A DNA stretch of 64,000 nt from Mucilaginibacter celer (GTDB taxonomy: Bacteria; Bacteroidota; Bacteroidia; Sphingobacteriales; Sphingobacteriaceae): NCBI RefSeq assembly GCF_003576455.2, contig NZ_CP032869.1:1798001-1862000 (forward strand), read 5' to 3'. Under the pieces are notes generated by a model. The model was given only the letters and a program-made list of their open reading frames with translations, was not told the origin of the DNA and did no database searches. Below, in pieces: positions 8,643 to 17,140 of the stretch; the first letter of the stretch is position 1, and the number at the start of each line of letters is the position of its first letter. Position numbers and translations under genes: made by a program.

Positions 8643-10166
8643 TTAATTACCTCCGTTAACCCAATACATGTTTAACGACATAAAGGGGTTATTGGCCAAC
8701 GCGTTACTATTGATAGGCCATGTCCAGGCACCCCGGTTAAATTTATCCAGCGTTAATACATTGTAACTCCATTCGCTGTTCATAATCCGCCGGGTGCGCA
8801 CCAAATCAAAATAATGGTGTCCTTCGCCCATCAACTCGCGCGATCTTTCCAGAAAGATAAAATCCTTCAGATCCTGTCCGCCGCCACCGGTGTAGAGCGA
8901 AGCTTCGGCCCTGGCCCGTATCTTGTTTACTAAAGCGATAGCCTGATCATCCTGTCCCAGTTCGGCAAGTGCCTCCGCGCAAAGCAGAATTTCGCCCGCA
9001 TACCTGAATATCATAAAGGTGTTATCGGGATTAGCGTCTTCCTCGCCGGTTGCAAAAGAGTTTTGGGCAAATTTCAGCATCATGAACTTTCCGTTATCGG
9101 CGTAGATGTCTGAATTAAACCATATAGTTGCACGCTTATCAGCAGTACCAGAATATAGTTTTTGCATATACTCGGCCCTGAAATAAGCAAAGCTGATACG
9201 GTGGGTATACTCCGGTCTTTTATATGGGTAATGCAGAAACATATCACCGATAGGGGCAACATTGGTATTCTGATCGCCGTAGTTTATACTGCGGTAAAAC
9301 TCAAACAAACTCTCGTCCGACCGGCCTTTGATAACCGTAGCCCATTCGGTTATTGGCAGCAGCCTGTAAGCATTACTTTTAATCAGTTCCTGTCCAAAAT
9401 CGGCAGTTTCCTGGTAATATTTGTTTGCATTGGGTTTGTCAAAGCCGGCATTCCACATGTTCATGTTCATGATCAGCGCGATAACGCTTCCCCGGCTTGC
9501 CCTTACACCTTTTAATGCTGGATCGGAATAAGTCCACGGTAAACCATCTTTGTATTTTTTAAGATCGGCGATGCATTTGTTTAAAACCGACACCATGTTT
9601 TCACGAGGTAAGGCTGTTGAGTGGAAAGCATCAGTATAATAAGGCACATCACCATAAAGCCGCACCATAAAAAAGTATGCAAGGTTGCGGATAAAAGCCG
9701 CTTCACCTTCAAATTGCTTTTTTTCAACCTCTGATACGCCCGGAACGCCCGTTTCCAGTTTTGAAATAAGGATGTTGGCGCTTTGGATTACCTGGTAATA
9801 ACCTGTCCAATCGGTAATACGATCAAAGTTGTAAAAATTCCAGGGTTGGTTTCCAGCCAACAGCCTGATCAGATCATTCCGGCCCAATACTTCAACGTAT
9901 GCACGTGCAGGCCCATTGTCTGATTGCGGTTCGTACATAACCTCGCCCGAGCGGTATTCGCCTGTGGCGCCTATAAAATGCGTTTCGTTGACTTTGCCAA
10001 AAAAAGCTCTTGACATATCGTAAATATTGGCCACCACGTCATCTTTCGATTGGTAAAAGTTATTACCCGTTAATTTATCAATGGGCTGTACGTTCAGAAA
10101 CTTTTTACAGGATGGTAAACACAAGCTTGCCGCCGCCGCTAAAATGTATATAACACTTTTTTTCAT
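8643..10166 (-). CDS. SusD-like surface lipoprotein, second module
   Basis: The lipobox is LPSC (Cys20), followed by KKFLNVQP, a typical SusD N-terminus. The SusD N-terminal TPR-like region carries FEGEAAFIRNLAYFFMVRLY and GDVPYY. The C-terminal RagB/SusD region carries ILLCAEALAELGQ, VNKIRARA and ERSRELMGEGHHYFDLVRTR. At 507 residues it has the usual family length. SusD proteins cap the SusC barrel and bind the ligand outside the cell. It pairs with the SusC ending 12 bp upstream. The ligand cannot be told from sequence because the cluster contains no glycosidase. Confidence 0.92.
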   Translation of the reverse strand: MKKSVIYILAAAASLCLPSCKKFLNVQPIDKLTGNNFYQSKDDVVANIYDMSRAFFGKVNETHFIGATGEYRSGEVMYEPQSDNGPARAYVEVLGRNDLIRLLAGNQPWNFYNFDRITDWTGYYQVIQSANILISKLETGVPGVSEVEKKQFEGEAAFIRNLAYFFMVRLYGDVPYYTDAFHSTALPRENMVSVLNKCIADLKKYKDGLPWTYSDPALKGVRASRGSVIALIMNMNMWNAGFDKPNANKYYQETADFGQELIKSNAYRLLPITEWATVIKGRSDESLFEFYRSINYGDQNTNVAPIGDMFLHYPYKRPEYTHRISFAYFRAEYMQKLYSGTADKRATIWFNSDIYADNGKFMMLKFAQNSFATGEEDANPDNTFMIFRYAGEILLCAEALAELGQDDQAIALVNKIRARAEASLYTGGGGQDLKDFIFLERSRELMGEGHHYFDLVRTRRIMNSEWSYNVLTLDKFNRGAWTWPINSNALANNPFMSLNMYWVNGGN

Positions 10167-10177
10167 GATCTTGAGTT

Positions 10178-13100
10178 TTATTTACTTGTATTGAGTTCGA
10201 TATTTAAACCTAAATTATAAGTGCGCGGCACCGGGTAACCGCTTGATATATCCCGGCCAAGAGAGGTCACGTTCTCGGGGTTTGGTCCATTATATCCCGA
10301 AAATGTGATCAGGTTATTGGTTGAGAAATAAACCCTCACGTTGTTAAAACCAAACTGTCGCACAAATTTTCTGTCGAACATGTAGGATAGCGTAACCGTG
10401 TTGATTTTGAGGTATGAGCCTTCTTCCTGCCACAAACTCTGATCGGAACGGAGCGGCTGGATCTGGTTAAACCGCGAAAAGGCGTAGGGGTTAGGGTATT
10501 TAGATTGATCACCCGGTTTTCGCCATATATCCAAATCATCCAGCGGTACAGCCGCTAATAAAGCGTAAGGATCGCGCATGATGGATAACCTATCCGATAG
10601 GGCGTTATTCAATATCGTTCTCTTGGCTGTATACGTAGCATAAATATTCAACCCGAAGTTTTTATAGTTGATATTGGTAGACATACCGCCGGTAATTAAT
10701 GGCTGCGAGTTACCGGTTATTTCATAATCGCGGTCGTCAAGGATATAGTCGCCGTTAACGTCTTTAAACCTCGGATCGCCTCCTTTAAAGGCGAGGCCAC
10801 CGGTTTGATATTTTTTGCCGGTAACAGGGTCTACAGGTACATCGCCATCTGTTGAATAAACGCCCTGGTTTGTTAGCAGATAGTTTGATAAGGTATTTTT
10901 ACCCACCCTGAAAACGATGTGCTGACGGTTGTTATAATCGAATTTGATATATTGTCCGTTATATTCGGCAGGTAACCTTAGCAAGTAGTCGCGGTTGATA
11001 GCGCCGTTAAATGATACCGTCCAATTAAAATCTTTAGCAGTTAGCGGCCTTACAGTTAGCATCAGCTCATAACCAAAATCGGCAATGGACACATCATTAC
11101 TTGATTTTTTTTGGAAGCCCGTACTATTGGACAAAAACCTGTCGAACAATAAATTGTCAACCTTTTTGTAATAGGTATCAAACGTTAGGTCGACTTTACC
11201 CTGCAAAATCGTCATATCAAACCCAAGGTTATATTGGGTGGTAGTGGTTGGCTTTAAGGCCGGGTTAGGTATAAATTCATAGTTAATACCGATGGTTGGG
11301 TTATTGTTGAAATTGCCATTCAGGTTGTACAAACCGTAAATACTTTGTAAAGTACCGGTTGGCACAATGTTTTGGCCCCAGGATAACCTTAAGCCGCCTG
11401 AGGTAAGCCAGTCCCAGTTTTTAAACCAGTTTTCCTTGTAGTAATTCCATCTGAAACCTGCTGCAGGGTTTTTTGAGTATGGATTCTCCAGGCCGTTTGA
11501 GGATGTACCATCCAGTCGGTAAGATAGTTCCAGCACGTACTTCTTTTTATAATCGTAGTTAAAAGAGCCCGCAAAGGATGCGATAGTGGCGTTTCTGTAA
11601 TTTGATAATACACCCCCCCCCCGTGAGTTATACGAGTCGGAACCTACTGGGCCCTGCAACTGATCGTTAGGGATACGGGTTTGCCTGATGATACCGCTTT
11701 GGCCCCCCTGTTTATAGATCTCATTAAATGTATTAACAAAGATGGTATGATCTGCACCGAACGTATGGGCATAAGTAATGGCGTTACGATTATACAAGGT
11801 GTAATTACGGCCCGCATAATCATAGATCTGTGCAAACTGAGCATTAGCAGCCGCAGGTGTAAACGTGGATTCGGCATCCGAAGTGTAATCATAACTGATG
11901 CTTGAGGAAAGCGCCAGCCCTTTGATAAACTCATAGCGCCCGTCAACATTGGTACGGATGTTCCTGGTGCTGTTACTGTTCTGCGTTTGCAGAGCAGATG
12001 TAACGCCATCTGGCGAGAGATAAAAGGAGGGCGGAGGCAACAGGGTAGAAGCCTGTCCGTTAGCGGCTACGCCTTGTTGCAGCAAGCCAACGCCGTTGCC
12101 TTTGGCCTGGCTACCCAACGAGCCGAATAACGAACCGAAAAACCTGAACTTATCATTCGGCTTAAACTCCATATTCATATTCAGGTTATACCTGTCGAAT
12201 CCGGTGTTTTTGATAACGCCTTTTTCTGAGTAAACCCCCATATTGGCCTTGTAGTTAAAGCGGTCGTTTCCGCCGTCTAAGGCTACGTTATGGCTTTGGT
12301 TGTGCGTTGTACCATAAAAAATGGATTGCCAGTTGGTTGAGTTGTTCCAGTATGCGTTCAAGCTATCTGCCAGGAACCCGGTTTGCCCCAGTCTCCGTAG
12401 CTCATCAATAATGGTAGCGTTGGATAAGATTTGCTGAATTTTTGCCCGGCGCTCGGCATTGCCGCCTATTGTTGCGCGCAGTTGCGGAGTAGCGTTAACA
12501 AAGAAGTTGCCTGTATACCGCACCCTTGGCACTTTTGAGTTTCCCCGCTTGGTGGTAATGATAATTACACCGTAGGCACCCCTCGAGCCATACATAGAGG
12601 TGGCTTGCGCATCCTTCATTACCTGGATGCTCTGGATATCCTCTACAGGGATCAATGAAAGCGGGCTTACACCCGGTCCCTGGGTTTGGAAACCAAACTC
12701 CGCGGCCTTATCGGCATCCAGGGGCACCCCATCAATAATATACAACGGCGAAGTAGGTTGGAGGAATGATTCGCTGCCACTGCCCGATACACTCAGGGCT
12801 GATAAACCACGCACCTGTACCGATCCTCTGAAACCGGGAGCACCTGTATTGTTTTGAACGTTTAAACCAGCTACTTTACCTTGCAGCAGGTTTTCAACGT
12901 TTGATGTCGGTACATCCTGAATATCCTTGGCTGTTATGGTAACGGAAGCACCCGGAGATGATTCCTTATTCCTGTTTTGGTAGGCCACAATAATTACCTC
13001 ATTAAGGCCCTTCTTGTCCTCGGTCATCATTATCGTTATGTTTTTTTGCCCGGGTTCGAGTTTTACTTTTTCGGTAACAAAACCTACAAACGTAAATGTA

Positions 13101-13324
13101 AGGGTACTGTTAGCCGGCACAGAGACGGTAAACTTTCCCTTGTAATCGGTTTGTATCAGGCCTTTATTGCCCAGGTATATATTTACGCCGGGCAAAATTT
13201 TGTTAGTTGCTTTTTCAAGCACCGTGCCGGTAACCGTTATATTTTGCGCCTGTGCATAAGCCTCTGTACAGAACAGCGTTATGCAAACGGCAAGCACTAT
13301 ATAAAATAGTATGTGTTTTCTCAT
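10178..13324 (-). CDS. SusC-like TonB-dependent outer membrane transporter, second module
   Basis: From the ATG at 13324 (MRKHILFY) a signal peptide ends near AYAQAQ; an upstream in-frame ATG at 13357 would overlap the preceding gene. An N-terminal carboxypeptidase-regulatory-like beta-sandwich follows (VTGTVLEKATNKILPGVNIY, about 30-110). The TonB-box region is EVIIVAY, then the plug (VENLLQGKVAGLNV, PLYIIDGVPL, IQVMKDAQATSMYGSRGAYG), then a 22-strand-type barrel ending in PRTYNLGLNIELN. The gene contains a run of ten C at 11613-11622 (G10 on the coding strand), encoding part of RGGG around residue 570. The frame is intact here, but slippage would truncate the barrel. It precedes its SusD by 12 bp. 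Confidence 0.93.
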   Translation of the reverse strand: MRKHILFYIVLAVCITLFCTEAYAQAQNITVTGTVLEKATNKILPGVNIYLGNKGLIQTDYKGKFTVSVPANSTLTFTFVGFVTEKVKLEPGQKNITIMMTEDKKGLNEVIIVAYQNRNKESSPGASVTITAKDIQDVPTSNVENLLQGKVAGLNVQNNTGAPGFRGSVQVRGLSALSVSGSGSESFLQPTSPLYIIDGVPLDADKAAEFGFQTQGPGVSPLSLIPVEDIQSIQVMKDAQATSMYGSRGAYGVIIITTKRGNSKVPRVRYTGNFFVNATPQLRATIGGNAERRAKIQQILSNATIIDELRRLGQTGFLADSLNAYWNNSTNWQSIFYGTTHNQSHNVALDGGNDRFNYKANMGVYSEKGVIKNTGFDRYNLNMNMEFKPNDKFRFFGSLFGSLGSQAKGNGVGLLQQGVAANGQASTLLPPPSFYLSPDGVTSALQTQNSNSTRNIRTNVDGRYEFIKGLALSSSISYDYTSDAESTFTPAAANAQFAQIYDYAGRNYTLYNRNAITYAHTFGADHTIFVNTFNEIYKQGGQSGIIRQTRIPNDQLQGPVGSDSYNSRGGGVLSNYRNATIASFAGSFNYDYKKKYVLELSYRLDGTSSNGLENPYSKNPAAGFRWNYYKENWFKNWDWLTSGGLRLSWGQNIVPTGTLQSIYGLYNLNGNFNNNPTIGINYEFIPNPALKPTTTTQYNLGFDMTILQGKVDLTFDTYYKKVDNLLFDRFLSNSTGFQKKSSNDVSIADFGYELMLTVRPLTAKDFNWTVSFNGAINRDYLLRLPAEYNGQYIKFDYNNRQHIVFRVGKNTLSNYLLTNQGVYSTDGDVPVDPVTGKKYQTGGLAFKGGDPRFKDVNGDYILDDRDYEITGNSQPLITGGMSTNINYKNFGLNIYATYTAKRTILNNALSDRLSIMRDPYALLAAVPLDDLDIWRKPGDQSKYPNPYAFSRFNQIQPLRSDQSLWQEEGSYLKINTVTLSYMFDRKFVRQFGFNNVRVYFSTNNLITFSGYNGPNPENVTSLGRDISSGYPVPRTYNLGLNIELNTSK

Positions 13325-13343
13325 CGTGATAAGCTTTAATCGG

Positions 13344-14432
13344 TTATTCGTCTTCAAACTTTGGATTGTCCTTCAAAAAGTGGAATACTATCTCCCAATC
13401 GCCTTTTTTGTAGATGGCGAAATCTATCCCGAAACTTGCCACTACCCGTGTGCCGCCAAAACCAATGCGTGAGTATTTAAATTCGGCATGGTCGCGGGTT
13501 CCTCCGGGCGCATAAACTGTTGAGATCTCAACCAATGGAATAGGGTAGGCTACATCGTATTGCACATAGGTGTTGGTTTTCTGCATGTTAAACCCGTGCA
13601 CTATTTTATCCCAGGTTGTTTCGTTAAATAAGGCCGGGTTCATCTCTACCGAATCTTTGTTCAGGAATTTGAACCTGAGCGAATTGCCGGTGCCACCGGT
13701 AAACGGACGGATATAAACCACCACATCTTTCTTATCATCATTACTTTGCAGCGCGATATCGGTTTGGGCACCTATCACACCATTTAAAAACGGTCTGATG
13801 TAGTTGCGGCTGGCCGGGTTATAAGGCGTTTTTGGGTGTGGTGCCGGTAAACCTGAATAAATGTTAAAATCATCAGAAGGCTCATAAGGGCGCTCGCGGA
13901 ACGGTCTTACCTGCAAATCGCGAATCACGGTGCTGCCGCCTGTATTAGTTATTTTAACATCAAAAAAACGGGTATCCTGCGGAAAGTTGGTACTGTCAGT
14001 TGCCCTTGGCGTGATGAGCGCGTTGGTGGATGAGCCCCACATAATGAACTCGCCCGACGAACGTACTTCAAACAAAGGATGATCCTCCAGTTTCCGTTTG
14101 GCCTCAATCTCGGCCAGGCTTTTTTCAAGCCCGTTGTAAGGGGCCGTCCATACATAGGTTGGCTTTTTTTGAAACAGATCGGTAACCGGCCTGCCATCGC
14201 CAAATCGCGCGTTAATAATCTCAAACTTCAATGGTTGGGTTGAGTTATCGCCATTAAAACCACCCATTAAAGTGGTGCGCCCTAAAATTGGTTCAAAAAC
14301 TTTGTTGGCGTAGTTTACATTGTTACTCAGGTAATCCTTCTCATCCGGAATCCCGTACATCTTTTTACAACTACTCAGCGCGGCTGCAACAACCAGCAGA
14401 GCTACGGATCCCATTTTTATGAATGCTCGCAT
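13344..14432 (-). CDS. DUF5007-like lipoprotein
   Basis: The ATG at 14432 gives a clean lipoprotein signal ending in LSSC (Cys22) followed by KKMYGIPDEKDYLS. An upstream in-frame ATG at 14474 would add 14 charged residues and sit two bases from the previous stop. The rest has no catalytic motif that I recognise. It appears beta-rich and resembles the DUF5007 proteins found beside SusC/SusD and fasciclin genes in Bacteroidota. It follows the first SusC-SusD-FAS1 module and precedes the second SusC by about 19 bp. A SusE/F-like surface-binding role is plausible from position only. Confidence 0.7.
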   Translation of the reverse strand: MRAFIKMGSVALLVVAAALSSCKKMYGIPDEKDYLSNNVNYANKVFEPILGRTTLMGGFNGDNSTQPLKFEIINARFGDGRPVTDLFQKKPTYVWTAPYNGLEKSLAEIEAKRKLEDHPLFEVRSSGEFIMWGSSTNALITPRATDSTNFPQDTRFFDVKITNTGGSTVIRDLQVRPFRERPYEPSDDFNIYSGLPAPHPKTPYNPASRNYIRPFLNGVIGAQTDIALQSNDDKKDVVVYIRPFTGGTGNSLRFKFLNKDSVEMNPALFNETTWDKIVHGFNMQKTNTYVQYDVAYPIPLVEISTVYAPGGTRDHAEFKYSRIGFGGTRVVASFGIDFAIYKKGDWEIVFHFLKDNPKFEDE

Positions 14433-14476
14433 GTCTTTTCGTTTTTTTATCGCATTAATATTTTGATCTTCCATCT

Positions 14477-15586
14477 TTACTTCACTTTATTGATAGTCCA
14501 TTCTGCCAGTTGGAAAAGGCCACCATCGCGCAGCTCGGTAATATCTACCCGGTAAAACTTATAAGGTGTGGTATTGGGGCACCTGAAAACTTTGGTCTGG
14601 TATCGTTCCTCAAAAAAGAAATTGCTGCGGCGATCCAGCTCAGTCCAGATTTTACCATCATTTGAGCCTTCATAAGTCCATGCACGTGGGTCACGTTCAG
14701 GAGCATCATTGGCAGAGGTAAGTGTGTAAACACCCGATACTGCCGGTTCATTCAACTCAAACTGCATCCATAAGCGTCCCTGTAGTTCGGCAAGGAATTT
14801 GGTATGGTCATCGCCGTCGATAACTTTTTTAGAGCCTTCGCCGTTATCCGGGCCGCCATTGTTATCTCTTAAAACAGTAAGCTTGCCGCCTATCAGCGTC
14901 ATGAGGTTTGGCGGAGGCGGAACAAAGGTTAAGCGCGATACAAATTCATCAAAACCGAAAATGTGATCAGGACTCACCACATGCACGATCCCGTTTTTGG
15001 TACTGATGTTATTAGAACCCGTTGTGGTGGTAGACCAGTTTCTGACAAACTTGCTCCGTTTGGTATTGCTGAATTCAATAACATCCGGGCCGCCGCCGTT
15101 AAGGCCGGAGGCCGATATTTTAACAACCTTGCCATGCATAGGATATCCAAAACGCACGCTCGGAAGATCGAGCCCATCCTGCAGCAGCAACGAGTCTGTT
15201 GTTTTTTTACCCCTGATTATGTAGTAAGAAACCATGGTATCCAATTGTACACCGTCAATCTTTGCCAAAAAAAGCGGATCTTTATCGCTTTGCCTTCTTA
15301 ACGTATTAAGGTTATTAATGGCCAGCTGAAAACTTGGGTTGGTAACTGCGAATAGGGTAACGTTGCTGTCCATCAAGGTTTGTTGCAGGCCCATCCTGTT
15401 TATTACCGCCAGCAATGAATCGTATACACCGGGTTTGCTTTTCAGATACTCGTAGGTGTTGCCGGCAAATTTTGAGTTTGTGCCTGTAGCGTCGTGATAA
15501 CCGCCGTCCTTTTTGCAGGCGGTTTGCAGCAGGGCTGCAACAAACACCGGCGTTAAGGCACACATATATTTTATCAACTTTTTCAT
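14477..15586 (-). CDS. Fasciclin lipoprotein with discoidin-like C-terminal domain, first module
   Basis: The lipobox is LQTAC (Cys24) followed by KKDGG. A FAS1 domain occupies about residues 45-215, with NVTLFAVTNPSF and KNGIVHVVSPDHIFGFDEF. Residues about 230-369 form the same discoidin-like jelly roll as in the PKD lipoprotein at 2194-3006: GGKLTVLRDNNGGPDNGEG, DGDDHTKFL, LTSANDAPERDPRAW and LAEWTINK. The gene starts 11 bp after the first SusD and ends two bases before the region of the DUF5007-like gene, so it is almost certainly cotranscribed. An adhesive or ligand-binding accessory role is inferred. Confidence 0.82.
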   Translation of the reverse strand: MKKLIKYMCALTPVFVAALLQTACKKDGGYHDATGTNSKFAGNTYEYLKSKPGVYDSLLAVINRMGLQQTLMDSNVTLFAVTNPSFQLAINNLNTLRRQSDKDPLFLAKIDGVQLDTMVSYYIIRGKKTTDSLLLQDGLDLPSVRFGYPMHGKVVKISASGLNGGGPDVIEFSNTKRSKFVRNWSTTTTGSNNISTKNGIVHVVSPDHIFGFDEFVSRLTFVPPPPNLMTLIGGKLTVLRDNNGGPDNGEGSKKVIDGDDHTKFLAELQGRLWMQFELNEPAVSGVYTLTSANDAPERDPRAWTYEGSNDGKIWTELDRRSNFFFEERYQTKVFRCPNTTPYKFYRVDITELRDGGLFQLAEWTINKVK

Positions 15587-15597
15587 ATATGGTCAGT

Positions 15598-17106
15598 TTA
15601 TTTCCAAAATGGGTTTTGAGTTAACAGGTTATTCTGTGCGATGAGCTTACGCGATACCGGCCAGTAAATTCCCTGCGAATTGATGAGTTTGAGAAATGCC
15701 GGGTTGTTTTGTTTGATCTTGTTGTACCTGACCAGATCGTACCAGCGTTGGCCTTCGCCCATCAGTTCGCGGTGGCGTTCTTTAAATATCAGTTCGATAA
15801 TATCCTGGTTACTGTCGATAGTAATTTCTGTCATGCCGCGTCGGGTCATTATAGAAGTTACTTCATTGATGGCTCCGTTCACATCGCCCAATACAGCCAA
15901 CGCCTCGGCCCTGAGCAGTACCACATCCTCTATCCTTGTAAAAATCAATGCGCTGGTGAAGTACCTGAAGGTAGGATCAGAAACGCCTCCCTGAATCACC
16001 TTTATCTTGCTGAAAATGGGATACTTGCCATTGATATTGGTAAAGTATCGCTCGCTGCGTGGCTGGCCGAGGGTATCAATACTAAAGCGCTCGTCTTTAG
16101 GCATATCGAATATTTTCAGAATGGTATCTTTAGGCATATAGATATCCGGAACCTTTTTATTTACTACAGGCTCGGCCAGTGTTAATTCCTCGAGGTGACC
16201 GGCTACAGATCCTTCAACATGTCCCCAATCCGAGTTGAAACCAAACATCTGGCTGGTGTTTTTATTGAAAAAGAAACCGTTTGATTTGGTCAGGTCTTCC
16301 GTGCTTTGAAAATTGATACCGCTTTTGCCATAGTTATCTTCCACAAATTTGGTGTAGGTAGCTACCTCCGTATAGTTTCCCTGCCAGGCCGCCAAATGGG
16401 CCAGAACCGCATAGGCTGTGTTTTTTGTAGCTAAAGCACCGCCCCAGCGGGTCGAGTTTTCATTATAGTAATTACCCGGCTGCTGAACATCGTTATTGCT
16501 GTATACAAAAGGCAGATCGGCGGCTGCTTTGAGCATTTCCTGTTGCGCCCAGATTAATATTTTGCCGCCGCTTTCGCGGGCCTGGTTTTCAAACTTGCCA
16601 TCGTGAGATGAAGTAATGAAAGGCACATCCCCCCAAATCCTTACGATATAGAAGTAGGTGAAAGCCCTCAGAAAACGAGCCTGGGCAACATCTACTATCA
16701 TATTATTTTCGGTGTACCGCTTATCGGCCGCTTTTACATCACCTACGCGTTCAAGAAAAATGTTGGCAGCGTTGATGATGGCATAAAACCTTGTCCAGTC
16801 GGATAAAGCATCAACGGTAGGGTAGGATGCGTTGAGCTGGTTGCTTGAAATCGCTTTCAGATCCTGCCGGTTGGGGCTGATAAATTCGCCGGTGCGCACA
16901 TCGCCATAAAGCCAGTGCCCATCATTATCAGATAGCGCGGCACGCGTAAGCGCGTACACACCCAATATGCCGGCCCGTGCATCTTCAAGCTTATTCCACA
17001 TGTTTTTTTCGCCCACAACCCGCGTCGAGTCGATATCCAATGTTTTATTGCAGCTTGCTATTGCAGCGCTAAACAGGACGAGGACGATACATAATGTCTT
17101 TTTCAT
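15598..17106 (-). CDS. SusD-like surface lipoprotein, first module
   Basis: From the ATG at 17106 the signal peptide MKKTLCIVLVLF... ends in IASC (Cys19); an in-frame ATG at 17139 directly after the SusC stop would add 11 polar residues. SusD features are NIFLERVGDV, ARFLRAFTYFYIVRIWGDVPF, VVLLRAEALAVLGDVNGAINEV and ERHRELMGEGQRWYDLVRYNKI. The length is normal for the family. It caps the SusC encoded just upstream and should bind ligand at the cell surface. Sequence similarity to the second SusD in this cluster is visible mainly at family motifs, so the two modules may handle different ligands. Confidence 0.9.
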   Translation of the reverse strand: MKKTLCIVLVLFSAAIASCNKTLDIDSTRVVGEKNMWNKLEDARAGILGVYALTRAALSDNDGHWLYGDVRTGEFISPNRQDLKAISSNQLNASYPTVDALSDWTRFYAIINAANIFLERVGDVKAADKRYTENNMIVDVAQARFLRAFTYFYIVRIWGDVPFITSSHDGKFENQARESGGKILIWAQQEMLKAAADLPFVYSNNDVQQPGNYYNENSTRWGGALATKNTAYAVLAHLAAWQGNYTEVATYTKFVEDNYGKSGINFQSTEDLTKSNGFFFNKNTSQMFGFNSDWGHVEGSVAGHLEELTLAEPVVNKKVPDIYMPKDTILKIFDMPKDERFSIDTLGQPRSERYFTNINGKYPIFSKIKVIQGGVSDPTFRYFTSALIFTRIEDVVLLRAEALAVLGDVNGAINEVTSIMTRRGMTEITIDSNQDIIELIFKERHRELMGEGQRWYDLVRYNKIKQNNPAFLKLINSQGIYWPVSRKLIAQNNLLTQNPFWK

Positions 17107-17140
17107 TTTTACAACATGATTTTTGTTATCGTTCTTCATA

